A stretch of DNA of 46,166 nucleotides from positions 1-46,166 of the IMG/VR virus record IMGVR_UViG_3300037491_000056, one strand, 5' to 3'. Below the pieces are notes generated by a model, which made no database searches, was not told the origin of the DNA, and worked only from the letters and a program-made list of their open reading frames with translations. Made by a program: the position numbers and the translations under genes. Numbering within the stretch: the first letter of the stretch is position 1; every line of letters starts with the position of its first letter. Of the stretch, positions 25,128 through 32,207 are shown piece by piece. The DNA is from a virus.

Positions 25128-25877
25128 GTGACGTTTGTTTTCTTCGATCCATCGACAGGGCCGCGGGCAAAGGACTGGTTCGACAATCCGATCCAGACGA
25201 TCGCGATTACGAGAAACGGCGACTTCTCGAATAGCGCCGATGGGTCCTGCCCTGTAAAGCTTGCCGACGGCAGCATCGCCTACGCGAAGCCGCGACAAGC
25301 AAACAAACTGGTCATCGCGCGGGAGAAGATTGCTTCCGATCTGGCGCGCTTGCTGTTCCTTCCCGTGGCGCCTGTCGTTATTCGCAGTGGCGAACCGGGG
25401 GTGCCACCTTGGGACCATGATACGGCCTTATCCTTGGCGTGCTTGGAGTCCGCGAGGCTTTGGGATGCCGGTGGAGTTACGCACATCGACAAGGCGGCCC
25501 CTGCGCTCGAGGCCATGCGGGTGTTCTGGACATGGCTCGGAGATAGTGATCATAATGGCCATGGACAAAACGTCCTCTACGAAATTCAAGGCGACCGTTG
25601 CGCAATCGTCGCAATCGACCATTCACATTCGCTCTGCCATGGCAATCAAAACGACCCTCTTGCCGTTATTGCCAGCGCAGGGTACGCCACGGCCGGCCGC
25701 GCCGATTGCCAGGCCGCCCTTACGGATACCGCAGGCCGGATTCACACCCTAGACTGGCCAACTATCGAAGGGCTGGTGCACCGGCTTGATGGCTTGTTAA
25801 CGACTGAGGAGCAGAACCGCATCAAGCGGATTCTTGATGAGCGCCGAAAGCATCTCAATCGGATGCTGGGCATTTGA
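25128..25877 (+). CDS. HipA-like kinase domain protein
   Basis: A 249-residue protein from a GTG at 25128. It has the pattern of HipA-type kinases: a lysine near 54 (SIAYAKPRQA), a glutamate in the helix AREKIASDLARLL (about 64-76), the catalytic-loop-like DSDHNGHGQNVLY (139-151), and the metal-binding IDHSHSL (163-169). HipA enzymes phosphorylate partner proteins and arrest growth. The protein is shorter than HipA (about 440 residues) and lacks its N-terminal subdomain 1, so it belongs to the smaller HipA-like group. The next gene begins 10 nt later and may be its partner or target. GC is lower than the phage genes; it is imported cargo. Function is inferred. Confidence 0.7.
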   Translation: MTFVFFDPSTGPRAKDWFDNPIQTIAITRNGDFSNSADGSCPVKLADGSIAYAKPRQANKLVIAREKIASDLARLLFLPVAPVVIRSGEPGVPPWDHDTALSLACLESARLWDAGGVTHIDKAAPALEAMRVFWTWLGDSDHNGHGQNVLYEIQGDRCAIVAIDHSHSLCHGNQNDPLAVIASAGYATAGRADCQAALTDTAGRIHTLDWPTIEGLVHRLDGLLTTEEQNRIKRILDERRKHLNRMLGI

Positions 25878-25887
25878 GGAGCGGACG

Positions 25888-26412
25888 ATGCCAGACCATA
25901 GACGAGCCCTGTGGCGCATCGAGTTTCGAACGAAGCTAACCCGGGCGGATTCGCTTGTCATTCCGGTCGCGTATTTACTGGACGCGCAGTGGAAGCAAGG
26001 TAACATGCGTTGGCTCGGACTTCTTTTCCGAAAACGGTTGACGCCTGCTGAACTCGACCAGGTAAACACGGCTACATGGCCTGAGCTCACAGAAATCGAG
26101 CCGTTCATGAAACGGCTGTTTGAAGACGCTTGGCGAATGGTCGATCGTGCGGCGGCTGATCTCGGCGCGGCCGCGCTGGCGGCGCGCTATTCGCATTACA
26201 GCTCGCTGCTATTCGCGCGCGCCGGCGAGGGACCCGAGAAACTCATAGACGAGCCAGTCAAGGCATTCTCGCAGCTGTACAGTCACCTACTTGGTCTGCG
26301 AGAACAACTGGCCCCCGTCGTGACGGCTCCCGTCGTTCGTCTGCCGCGGTTTAGGAAGGCTGCTCCCGCGGCGACGAGAGCCGACGTCGCGCTCCTCAAC
26401 GAGGCTGCTTAA
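25888..26412 (+). CDS. Partner protein of the HipA-like kinase, unknown function
   Basis: A 174-residue protein starting MPDHRRALWRIEFRTKLTRA; GAGGAG lies 5-7 nt before the ATG and its start is 10 nt after the kinase stop, so an operon is clear. The first 60 residues look like a small beta-rich fold (SLVIPVAYLLDAQ, MRWLGLLFRKRL), followed by helices. HipA-like kinases are often accompanied by small DUF3037-like proteins; this one has a similar role by position, but I cannot confirm that family. The C-terminus is alanine-rich and basic. It may be the antidote, substrate or regulator of the kinase. Confidence 0.6.
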   Translation: MPDHRRALWRIEFRTKLTRADSLVIPVAYLLDAQWKQGNMRWLGLLFRKRLTPAELDQVNTATWPELTEIEPFMKRLFEDAWRMVDRAAADLGAAALAARYSHYSSLLFARAGEGPEKLIDEPVKAFSQLYSHLLGLREQLAPVVTAPVVRLPRFRKAAPAATRADVALLNEAA

Positions 26413-26541
26413 AGGAGAACAGTGCGTAACCCGCACTGTTCATCCGACCGTCGGCGGTTCGCCCGCCCCGCGGAGTTGGGCTCGCGAGAGCAAAATCGGC
26501 CACTAGGCTTTGCCTCCTGAATTACCCGGAATTGCCGACGG

Positions 26542-26847
26542 CGCTTCGGCAAGTTCACCGAGGCCGAGGTCAAGGCCGGCACCGACGCCGGCACCGGCCG
26601 CGGCAATCCCAAGCTGCACGAGAGTTCGGGCATCGTCGATCTGCCCGGCTACCGCACCCAGACCATCAAGCGCGCCTACCCGCTCGACACCTCCGACATG
26701 GAGCTGCCGAACGAGACCGGCATGGCCGGGTTCGGCGGCTCGGAGGCCAATTTCAAGCACTCGCTCACCGGTGCCTCCGCGGTCCAGGACAACCGCGGCG
26801 ACGGCGGCGGCGACGGCAACGAGAGCCCGTACATCCCGAACCACTGA
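26542..26847 (+). pseudogene. Start-less copy of the 24500 gene
   Basis: Codons 7-107 of the 24500 gene are repeated without indels at about 95 percent nucleotide identity, starting CGCTTCGGCAAGTTCACCGA and keeping the TGA. A TGA lies eight codons upstream of the homology and there is no usable start codon in frame. It sits immediately after the HipA-like module. It carries a few substitutions (Thr to Ala, Asn-Leu to Asn-Phe, Pro to Ala) relative to the intact copy. Confidence 0.85.
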
Positions 26848-27220
26848 GGCGCGCTGGCGCGCCTCAGTGTCCCGGGCGCAGCGCAGCGCGAGGGTCCCCG
26901 TTGCGCTTTTGCGCAACGGGGTGCCCGTAGCGGTGCGATGCAGACCCGGAACCTCCCGCAGTACCACGGCTTACCCTTAGCCCTTGTGGGGAGGGGTGGG
27001 CGCAACTGAGTTGGGCGGGGTACAGTGTGCCCCCAGCACGCCACAAGGATAGGCCACTAAGCGAGCGAGCCAATTACTCTCCAGCAATGCGAAAAATGAA
27101 GCGCCTCGATAACAACTGTTATGCCTGTTGACGACCGTCCCGTCGCAATGAAATCTGCCGTTGTGCCGCGATTTGGACTGATCTATATGGCTTGGGCTCA
27201 GCGATAGTTGGGGCCAGTAG
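26848..27220. other. Gene-free leader of the kinase operon, with a palindrome
   Basis: The palindromic element 26864-26952 (CCCGGGCGCAGCGCAGCG, then GGTGCGATGCAGACCCGG) follows the start-less copy. The rest to 27220 is less GC-rich and may hold the kinase promoter; TTGACG at 27128 is a possible -35 but no convincing -10 is seen. GGGG at about 27209 is the only candidate ribosome site. Confidence 0.45.
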
Positions 27221-28321
27221 ATGTCCAGTAATTACTATCCCGAAGACAAGCCGGATAAGGATCCGCTCCTCGGGGTCCGTCTCAATGACGGGTGGATAAT
27301 TGTCGAAAAGGCCGTCAGGCTTGCGAAGCAAACTGGCGGCGCATTTTCATATGGGTATATCGCAAGCCGCGGGAGTGAACGAGCCTTTATGAAGGCGTAT
27401 GACTTTGAGCGAGCATTTAGTGCCGACGATCCCATGAAGGAATTGGAAAAACTCGTCAAAAGCTACAATTTCGAGCGCGACCTGTTCGATATATGTTCAG
27501 AATATAAAATGACTCGAATCGTCAAAGTTCTTTCTCACGGGGTAGTGACGCATTCTGGAGTACCGTTCGGTCGACTCTATTACTTGCTATTTGAGCTCGC
27601 CGAGAGTGACGCAAGACTTTTCTTGTCGACGCAGCAAGACTGCACTGTGGCTTGGCGGGTTAGATGTTTGCAACACATCGCAACCGCTCTTCAGCAGCTG
27701 CATTTTCGTGGCATTTATCACCAGGATACAAAACCATCGAACGTCCTGATCTTCGGTGAGAGATCAACCAGCAAGCTTGGTGATCTGGGGCGCGCACACT
27801 GTTCAACCAAACAGGCGCCGCACGATACGGCAAAGGTGCCGGGCGCATTCAGATATGCACCTCCAGAATTGCTCTATGGGTCACCAGTGCTCGATGCACG
27901 GCAGCAACGAGGGGCAACGGATCTGTATCTGTTTGGCAGCATGATTTACTTCGTAATGATGGGAGTTCCGATAACGTCTGAATTGATGAACAAGCTTGCA
28001 CCTGAGCATAAGCCAATTTATTTCGGAGGGCGCGATCTGGGAGTGTTTTTTCGCGACGTATTGCCGTTCCTCATCGATGCGCACTCTGAGATTGCTCGAT
28101 TATTTGAAGCCGAGCTCCTGCCAAAGGTTCTGGACGCGGATCTTGTGGCACGCATCGTTATGCTTCTTCGTTATGCAACCGCTCCTGATCCTTTCTTGCG
28201 CGGGCACCCTGCCGCGCGTCGAGTTAAACACGGTGATCCCTATGACCTTCAGCGCTTCATATCGGAGCTGAATGTAATAGCTCGCAGACTGGAGATCAGA
28301 CCAGGAAGAATCAATGCATGA
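27221..28321 (+). CDS. Hanks-type Ser/Thr protein kinase (two-gene system with TPR protein)
   Basis: A 366-residue protein with a full kinase fold: a loop GGAFSYG (39-45), an ATP lysine in AFMKAYD (Lys58), a C-helix glutamate in NFERD (Glu85), the catalytic loop YHQDTKPSNVL (166-176; HQD in place of HRD; Asp169, Lys171, Asn174), DLG in place of DFG (188-190), PPEL (214-217) and the F-helix Asp234 (ATDLYLFGS). All key residues are present, so it is predicted active. No transmembrane segment or sensor domain. GC is much lower than the phage genes. The next gene overlaps it by 8 nt, so both are made together. A stress-response or anti-phage role is possible (other bacterial kinases such as Stk2 do so), but here it is inference. 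Confidence 0.85.
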   Translation: MSSNYYPEDKPDKDPLLGVRLNDGWIIVEKAVRLAKQTGGAFSYGYIASRGSERAFMKAYDFERAFSADDPMKELEKLVKSYNFERDLFDICSEYKMTRIVKVLSHGVVTHSGVPFGRLYYLLFELAESDARLFLSTQQDCTVAWRVRCLQHIATALQQLHFRGIYHQDTKPSNVLIFGERSTSKLGDLGRAHCSTKQAPHDTAKVPGAFRYAPPELLYGSPVLDARQQRGATDLYLFGSMIYFVMMGVPITSELMNKLAPEHKPIYFGGRDLGVFFRDVLPFLIDAHSEIARLFEAELLPKVLDADLVARIVMLLRYATAPDPFLRGHPAARRVKHGDPYDLQRFISELNVIARRLEIRPGRINA

Positions 28322-29906
28322 GATTCCGAAAGATGATGATCGTAAGGTCATCCCGCGATGGCGTCAGCTTCGACGGACACCTGCGACCGAGCTCCGTCTC
28401 GCGCGTGTGCATCGAAGCGTGGACGAAATTGAGATGGAATTTCGAAGGGTGATAGCGGATTGGTCGTCACACAGGACAATTGAAAATGCATCCGAGGTTT
28501 TATTTGTTGGCGCACTGGGAGAGAAATCAGATTTAGTCGAAGATGCGGCGCGGCTGATTATCGAGAGCGATGAGGCGTCACATAACCTAAAGCGGCTTGC
28601 GATTTCCCTTATAAACGAGGAGACGCAGCATGCTGGCGCGCCTGAAGAGACCTTCGATTTGGAAAGCGACTATTCTTTTGAAATAAGGATGATCAAGAGA
28701 AAACTTGAGGAAAATCCGAGGAACGCTGTGTTGCATGTCGAAGTTGCGCGACTGTACGCCTCACAGGGACTGACTAAGCAAGCTGCTTCCCATTTACGTG
28801 TTGCGCTAGAATTGGCACCGACACATAGGTTTGTGCTGCGTTCTGCGGCCCGCTTTTATGTTCACCGAGACGAATTGAAAAGGTCATGGAATATCCTTAA
28901 GTCGGCGGCCGAACACGATCCCTGGGTGGCAGCGGCATTTGTCTCGGTTGCAGACCTCGGCGATCTCGAGGTTCCCGGGATTAAGAAGTTCCGTGAGTTG
29001 ATGGCAGCAAGCGCTGATCCTGGCCAGATAACGGAGTTGGCTGCTGCCCTGGGAACGTTGGAATTAAAAAGTGGGGGAATAAAGAAGGCCCGCAAACTAT
29101 TCAGGGTAAGCGCAAGAGCGCCGAACGAAAACGTTGTGGCCCAGCTCTTTTGGCTGTCGCAACGCTATGGCGTGGCGTTTGACGTGACTCTATTGGAGTC
29201 TGAAAAGACTCACGAAGCACGCGCCGCGCATGCTGCGGTGGCCGAGAGCTGGATGGATGCAATTAAGTCGTGCGCTCAATGGTTTGAGGATGAACCATTT
29301 TCTGTCAGGCCCGCGCAAAAGGGCAGTTTCCTTGCCTGTGAAATGTTGAGGGACTATAAGCTCGGTCAAAATTTCAGTAATCGGGGGTTGCGTGCAAATC
29401 CGAAGGATATAACCTTGCTAAATAATTTGGTGTTTGCCCTCATCATGGATGATAAATTAAGCGAAGCCGCCAGTCATTTAGAAAGAGCCAAGCGCTTGGT
29501 CGTTGACGATAGAGACAAGCTTTTTCTGACAGCGACTGAGGGTCTGCTGCACTATCGACAGGGCCGAATCGCAGACGGGGTGCGCCATTATATGCACGTC
29601 CTCGGAGAGGCGTTGAGTATGAAGAGCCGCTATCTTATTCAGCTTGCCTACCTTCACTTTTGTTACGAGGAGGTTCGCATCGGGCACACGCCACCACTTG
29701 GAATCTCCGATGAGCAAATTAGAAAGGAGTTTGACAACGCAAAGGATGTTTCGATTAGAGAGATATATAACCAAACTCTATTACCGCTACTGGAGGCCAG
29801 GCGCAAGTACGGCCTACAAGAGAAGGGATATCGGCTTGGCGAGGATATATTTGAAAATCCAGCATTGGAGCCGCCGCCCACGCTGGGCGGGTTAGTGGGC
29901 TCGTAG
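28314..29906 (+). CDS. TPR-repeat protein coupled to the kinase
   Basis: A 530-residue, entirely helical protein. The ATG lies 8 nt inside the kinase gene with AGGAAGAATC before it, so translation is coupled. From about residue 125 several TPR-like pairs appear, for example NPRNAVLHVEVARLYASQGL with TKQAASHLRVALELAPTHRF, and later ANPKDITLLNNLVFALIMDD with KLSEAASHLERAKRL. The first 110 residues are helical but not clearly TPR. No enzyme domain or membrane segment. The kinase may use it as a scaffold, sensor or substrate. Codon use is as atypical as in the kinase gene. The end lies in an AT-poor stretch before a decayed sequence. Confidence 0.8.
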   Translation: MHEIPKDDDRKVIPRWRQLRRTPATELRLARVHRSVDEIEMEFRRVIADWSSHRTIENASEVLFVGALGEKSDLVEDAARLIIESDEASHNLKRLAISLINEETQHAGAPEETFDLESDYSFEIRMIKRKLEENPRNAVLHVEVARLYASQGLTKQAASHLRVALELAPTHRFVLRSAARFYVHRDELKRSWNILKSAAEHDPWVAAAFVSVADLGDLEVPGIKKFRELMAASADPGQITELAAALGTLELKSGGIKKARKLFRVSARAPNENVVAQLFWLSQRYGVAFDVTLLESEKTHEARAAHAAVAESWMDAIKSCAQWFEDEPFSVRPAQKGSFLACEMLRDYKLGQNFSNRGLRANPKDITLLNNLVFALIMDDKLSEAASHLERAKRLVVDDRDKLFLTATEGLLHYRQGRIADGVRHYMHVLGEALSMKSRYLIQLAYLHFCYEEVRIGHTPPLGISDEQIRKEFDNAKDVSIREIYNQTLLPLLEARRKYGLQEKGYRLGEDIFENPALEPPPTLGGLVGS

Positions 29907-30059
29907 AGTTCTGAGCGCACTTTTGTTGGGGAGTTCCCCAGCGCCACTCGGGCGCAGCTTCTCAACGATATTGCGCACGAAGCGGAGGCAAGGTTTGCTA
30001 GCAAAATTAAGCGAAGCTGAGATTAAGTGAAAGAGCCCTGGCCGGACTGTATTTCGGAT

Positions 30060-30310
30060 GCAGCGGTCGTTTGCTACCTGATCTCCCTGGCGCTTGCCGG
30101 GGATTGAGTATGCGCACGAGAGTCCGCCCGACCAGGGTTGGTTTATCCTGGCATTTGGAATGTTTGCATTCCCCACGTCAGGAGGGCTGGCGTCGTTGGC
30201 ATGGTGCGCAAAGCCGTTTGCCATCCTCGCCTATATTTTTTCCAAGACCCGCGAGCATGGCGTTGCCTTGAGCTGTCCTCGGCAGCAGTCGTCACTGATT
30301 CCTGCTGGCG
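30060..30310 (+). pseudogene. Eroded membrane-protein fragment (tentative)
   Basis: Three reading frames together look like one small membrane protein: frame one gives AAVVCYLISLALAG, the next GWFILAFGMFAFPTSGGLAS and ILAYIFSKTREHGVALSC, and the third VTDSCWRSMAPSG. Hydrophobic segments in successive frames suggest two frameshifts, but without homologues this is weak. The stretch 29907-30425 otherwise has no gene. Confidence 0.35.
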
Positions 30311-30425
30311 CTCCATGGCGCCATCGGGTTCGAGCGATCACGGCGCCGGGCGGAACCATAGTGAGCGAAAACGCTTCGACGGCGCGGGTTGCGGCGGCAA
30401 CGGCCCCGGTTCGCTACCATCGTCC

Positions 30426-30521
30426 CTCAAGCACTCGCTCACCGGCCCCTCCGCGGTCCAGGACAACCGCGGCGACGGCGGCGGCGACGGCAACGAGAGC
30501 CCGTACATTCCGAACCACTGA
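30426..30521 (+). pseudogene. Shortest 3' remnant of the 24500 gene
   Basis: The last 31 codons of the 24500 gene (LKHSLTGPSAVQDNRGDGGG and on to ESPYIPNH) plus TGA are repeated a third time. It shares codon choices with the 26542 copy (AGCCCGTAC) and others with the intact copy (GGCCCC). It is followed by repeat R1 and the next phage gene, as in an undisturbed operon. Confidence 0.85.
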
Positions 30522-30543
30522 GGCGGCGGCTTCGCCGCCGCCG

Positions 30544-30623
30544 GCGAATAGCGAGTAGCGAATAGCGAGTAGTGACGCGCGCTCGCTGTTCTTTCTATTC
30601 GCTATTCGCCATTCGCTATTCGC
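30544..30623. repeat. R1 hairpin repeat before the 30641 gene
   Basis: Heptamers GCGAATA / GCGAGTA on the left, CTATTCG units on the right to 30623. Spaced by about 20 nt. AAGGAG of the next gene's ribosome site begins about 7 nt after it. Confidence 0.85.
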
Positions 30624-30640
30624 GGTTTGAAGGAGCTCCG

Positions 30641-31126
30641 ATGCCCAACGACGTTCATCCCCTGCGCCTCGACCGCTCGCGCTATCACTCGAGCGAGCAC
30701 GGCGACCATCCCAACCGCGCCCGCTTCTGGCAGGACGGCCTGCCGTTCGACGCCCACGGTGAGCTGTGCACGGAACTGTGCAGCGCCGACCAGATGGCGG
30801 CCGCGGACGCCAAGGCGCCGCGGGCGCCAGATGTCGGACATCAGATGTCAGATGTCGGAGATCAGATGTCGGGAAGCAACGATCCGACCTCTGACATCCG
30901 ACCTCTGTCATCTGAGGTCAATCTCGAGCTCTGGGCCAAGGGCGAAGCCCGCTACGTGCCGGCCAAGGTCTTCGCCGCCATCCGCGAGCGCTACAACAAG
31001 TCGGTGACGACCTTCGCCGACGCCATCGAGTTCCTGGTCAATGACGCGAAGCTGATCCCGGCGAGCGAGGCGTCGAAGCAGCTGCTCGCCGGCGGCGGGA
31101 CGGCACCTGTGCGCGAAGAGGCGTAG
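30641..31126 (+). CDS. Phage protein with in-frame palindromic insertion
   Basis: A 161-residue protein starting MPNDVHPLRLDRSRYHSSEH; AAGGAG precedes the ATG. Both halves look phage-encoded (FWQDGLPFDAHGELCTELCS; VNLELWAKGEARYVPAKVFA and following helical segments). Between them, residues about 64-93 (PDVGHQMSDVGDQMSGSNDP onwards) are a translated inverted repeat at 30829-30919. The stop TAG (31124-31126) is the TAG of repeat R3. The function is unknown; its place before the gp4-like gene suggests a minor tail or head-completion protein. Confidence 0.55.
   Translation: MPNDVHPLRLDRSRYHSSEHGDHPNRARFWQDGLPFDAHGELCTELCSADQMAAADAKAPRAPDVGHQMSDVGDQMSGSNDPTSDIRPLSSEVNLELWAKGEARYVPAKVFAAIRERYNKSVTTFADAIEFLVNDAKLIPASEASKQLLAGGGTAPVREEA
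30829..30919. repeat. Inverted repeat inserted in the 30641 gene
   Basis: Words AGATGTCGGACATCAGATGT on the left and ACATCCGACCTCTGTCATCT on the right are near complements and are read in frame. Similar GACATC/GATGTC hairpins are common in rhizobial intergenic DNA. Its length lets the host frame continue. Confidence 0.65.
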
Positions 31127-31197
31127 CCCGGATGGAGCGCGAAGCGCGTAATCCGGGGCGGCCGTTCCCGCATTCCGCTCCGCTCCATGCGGGCTAC
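31123..31197. repeat. R3 repeat; supplies stop of 30641 gene
   Basis: Starts GTAGCCCGGATGGAGCG, ends CTCCATGCGGGCTAC. Bases 31124-31126 are the stop of the upstream gene. Confidence 0.85.
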
Positions 31198-31211
31198 GGG
31201 AGCAGGTTCTG

Positions 31212-32120
31212 ATGACCTACGCCATGACGTACACGAGCCTGGTGGCCGACAAGAACACCGCCGGCTCGATCGCCCGCTGGGTGAACTATTCCAAGCTCGA
31301 CGCCGACCAAGTGCTCCAGGAGGCGCAGAGCCTGCTCTATTCCATGCTGCGCACCCGCGAGATGCGCGCGCACTTCAACTTCGACCTGGGCGTGGGCGCG
31401 TCGCAGGTCGCCTTGCCGGCCGGCTTCCTCGATCCGATCGGCAAGATTTCCATGCTCGGCACCGGCGCCAAGATCGAGCAGCGCTACCCCAACTTCATCC
31501 AGCGCCGGCGCACCTATACCGAGACGACCGGCAGCCTCGGGCCCAATCCGTTCACCACCGCAGCGGGCTCGACCCTCGTCACCGTCGCGCTCGCGAACCA
31601 CGGCTTCTCGCAAGGGTCGACGTTCTTCACCGCCGGCGCGACCGCCTTCAACGGCGTGACCATCGCCGGCACCTTCGACGTGGTGGCGATCGTCGACGCC
31701 AACGATTTCGCCATCGACGTCACCCCGCTCGGCGCGCCGCCGTCCGCGAGCGGGGCGGGCGGCGGGACCGCCGTCACCTATATCTGCGACAACCTCGTCC
31801 AGGGCACGCCGATCTACTGGGGCGTGTGGAACGAGACGATCTTCTTCGACGTGGCCTTTGCCCAGCAGACCAACTGCAATCTGCAGTACTTCCAATCGCT
31901 GCCGATCCTGTCGGCGGCGAACCCGACCAACTTCCTCACCAACCGCTACCCGCACCTGCTGCGCAAGGCCTGCACCGCGCAGGCCTGGGACTTCATGCGC
32001 AACGACACCGAATACCAGAAGGACGTGACCGCGCTCTCGGCCCTCGTCGAGCAGACAAACGCCGAGGCCGACCTGATGTACCGCGGCGCCGTGTTCGACA
32101 CGTACCTGCACGATGAGTAG
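31212..32120 (+). CDS. P22-gp4-like head/tail adaptor (tail accessory protein)
   Basis: A 302-residue protein starting MTYAMTYTSLVADKNTAGSI. The first 110 residues are helical (SIARWVNYSKLDADQVLQEA, LLYSMLRTREMRAHFN), as in the P22 gp4/T7 gp11-type adaptor that sits between portal and tail. Residues about 111-190 form a beta-rich insert: NPFTTAAGSTLVTVALANHG, DVVAIVDANDFAIDV. An insert of the same type occurs in the gene at 35574. After it the helical fold resumes (YQKDVTALSALVEQTNAEAD). The TAG stop (32118-32120) belongs to repeat R2. The family is given by order and pattern, not by a diagnostic motif. Confidence 0.65.
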   Translation: MTYAMTYTSLVADKNTAGSIARWVNYSKLDADQVLQEAQSLLYSMLRTREMRAHFNFDLGVGASQVALPAGFLDPIGKISMLGTGAKIEQRYPNFIQRRRTYTETTGSLGPNPFTTAAGSTLVTVALANHGFSQGSTFFTAGATAFNGVTIAGTFDVVAIVDANDFAIDVTPLGAPPSASGAGGGTAVTYICDNLVQGTPIYWGVWNETIFFDVAFAQQTNCNLQYFQSLPILSAANPTNFLTNRYPHLLRKACTAQAWDFMRNDTEYQKDVTALSALVEQTNAEADLMYRGAVFDTYLHDE

Positions 32121-32196
32121 GGCGCATTAGCGCCGCAGGCGCGTAATGCGCCGACATGCGTCACGGCGCATTACGGCTTCGCCTAATGCGCCCTAC
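32117..32196. repeat. R2 repeat; supplies stop of 31212 gene
   Basis: Starts GTAGGGCGCATTAGCGCCGC, ends TAATGCGCCCTACGAGG. The upstream gene stops on its TAG. Confidence 0.85.
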
Positions 32197-32207
32197 GAGG
32201 ATCCCCC

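Noticed and set aside
25128-26412. Canonical hipBA toxin-antitoxin operon
   Set aside because: The kinase is too short, comes first in the operon and its partner has no visible helix-turn-helix.
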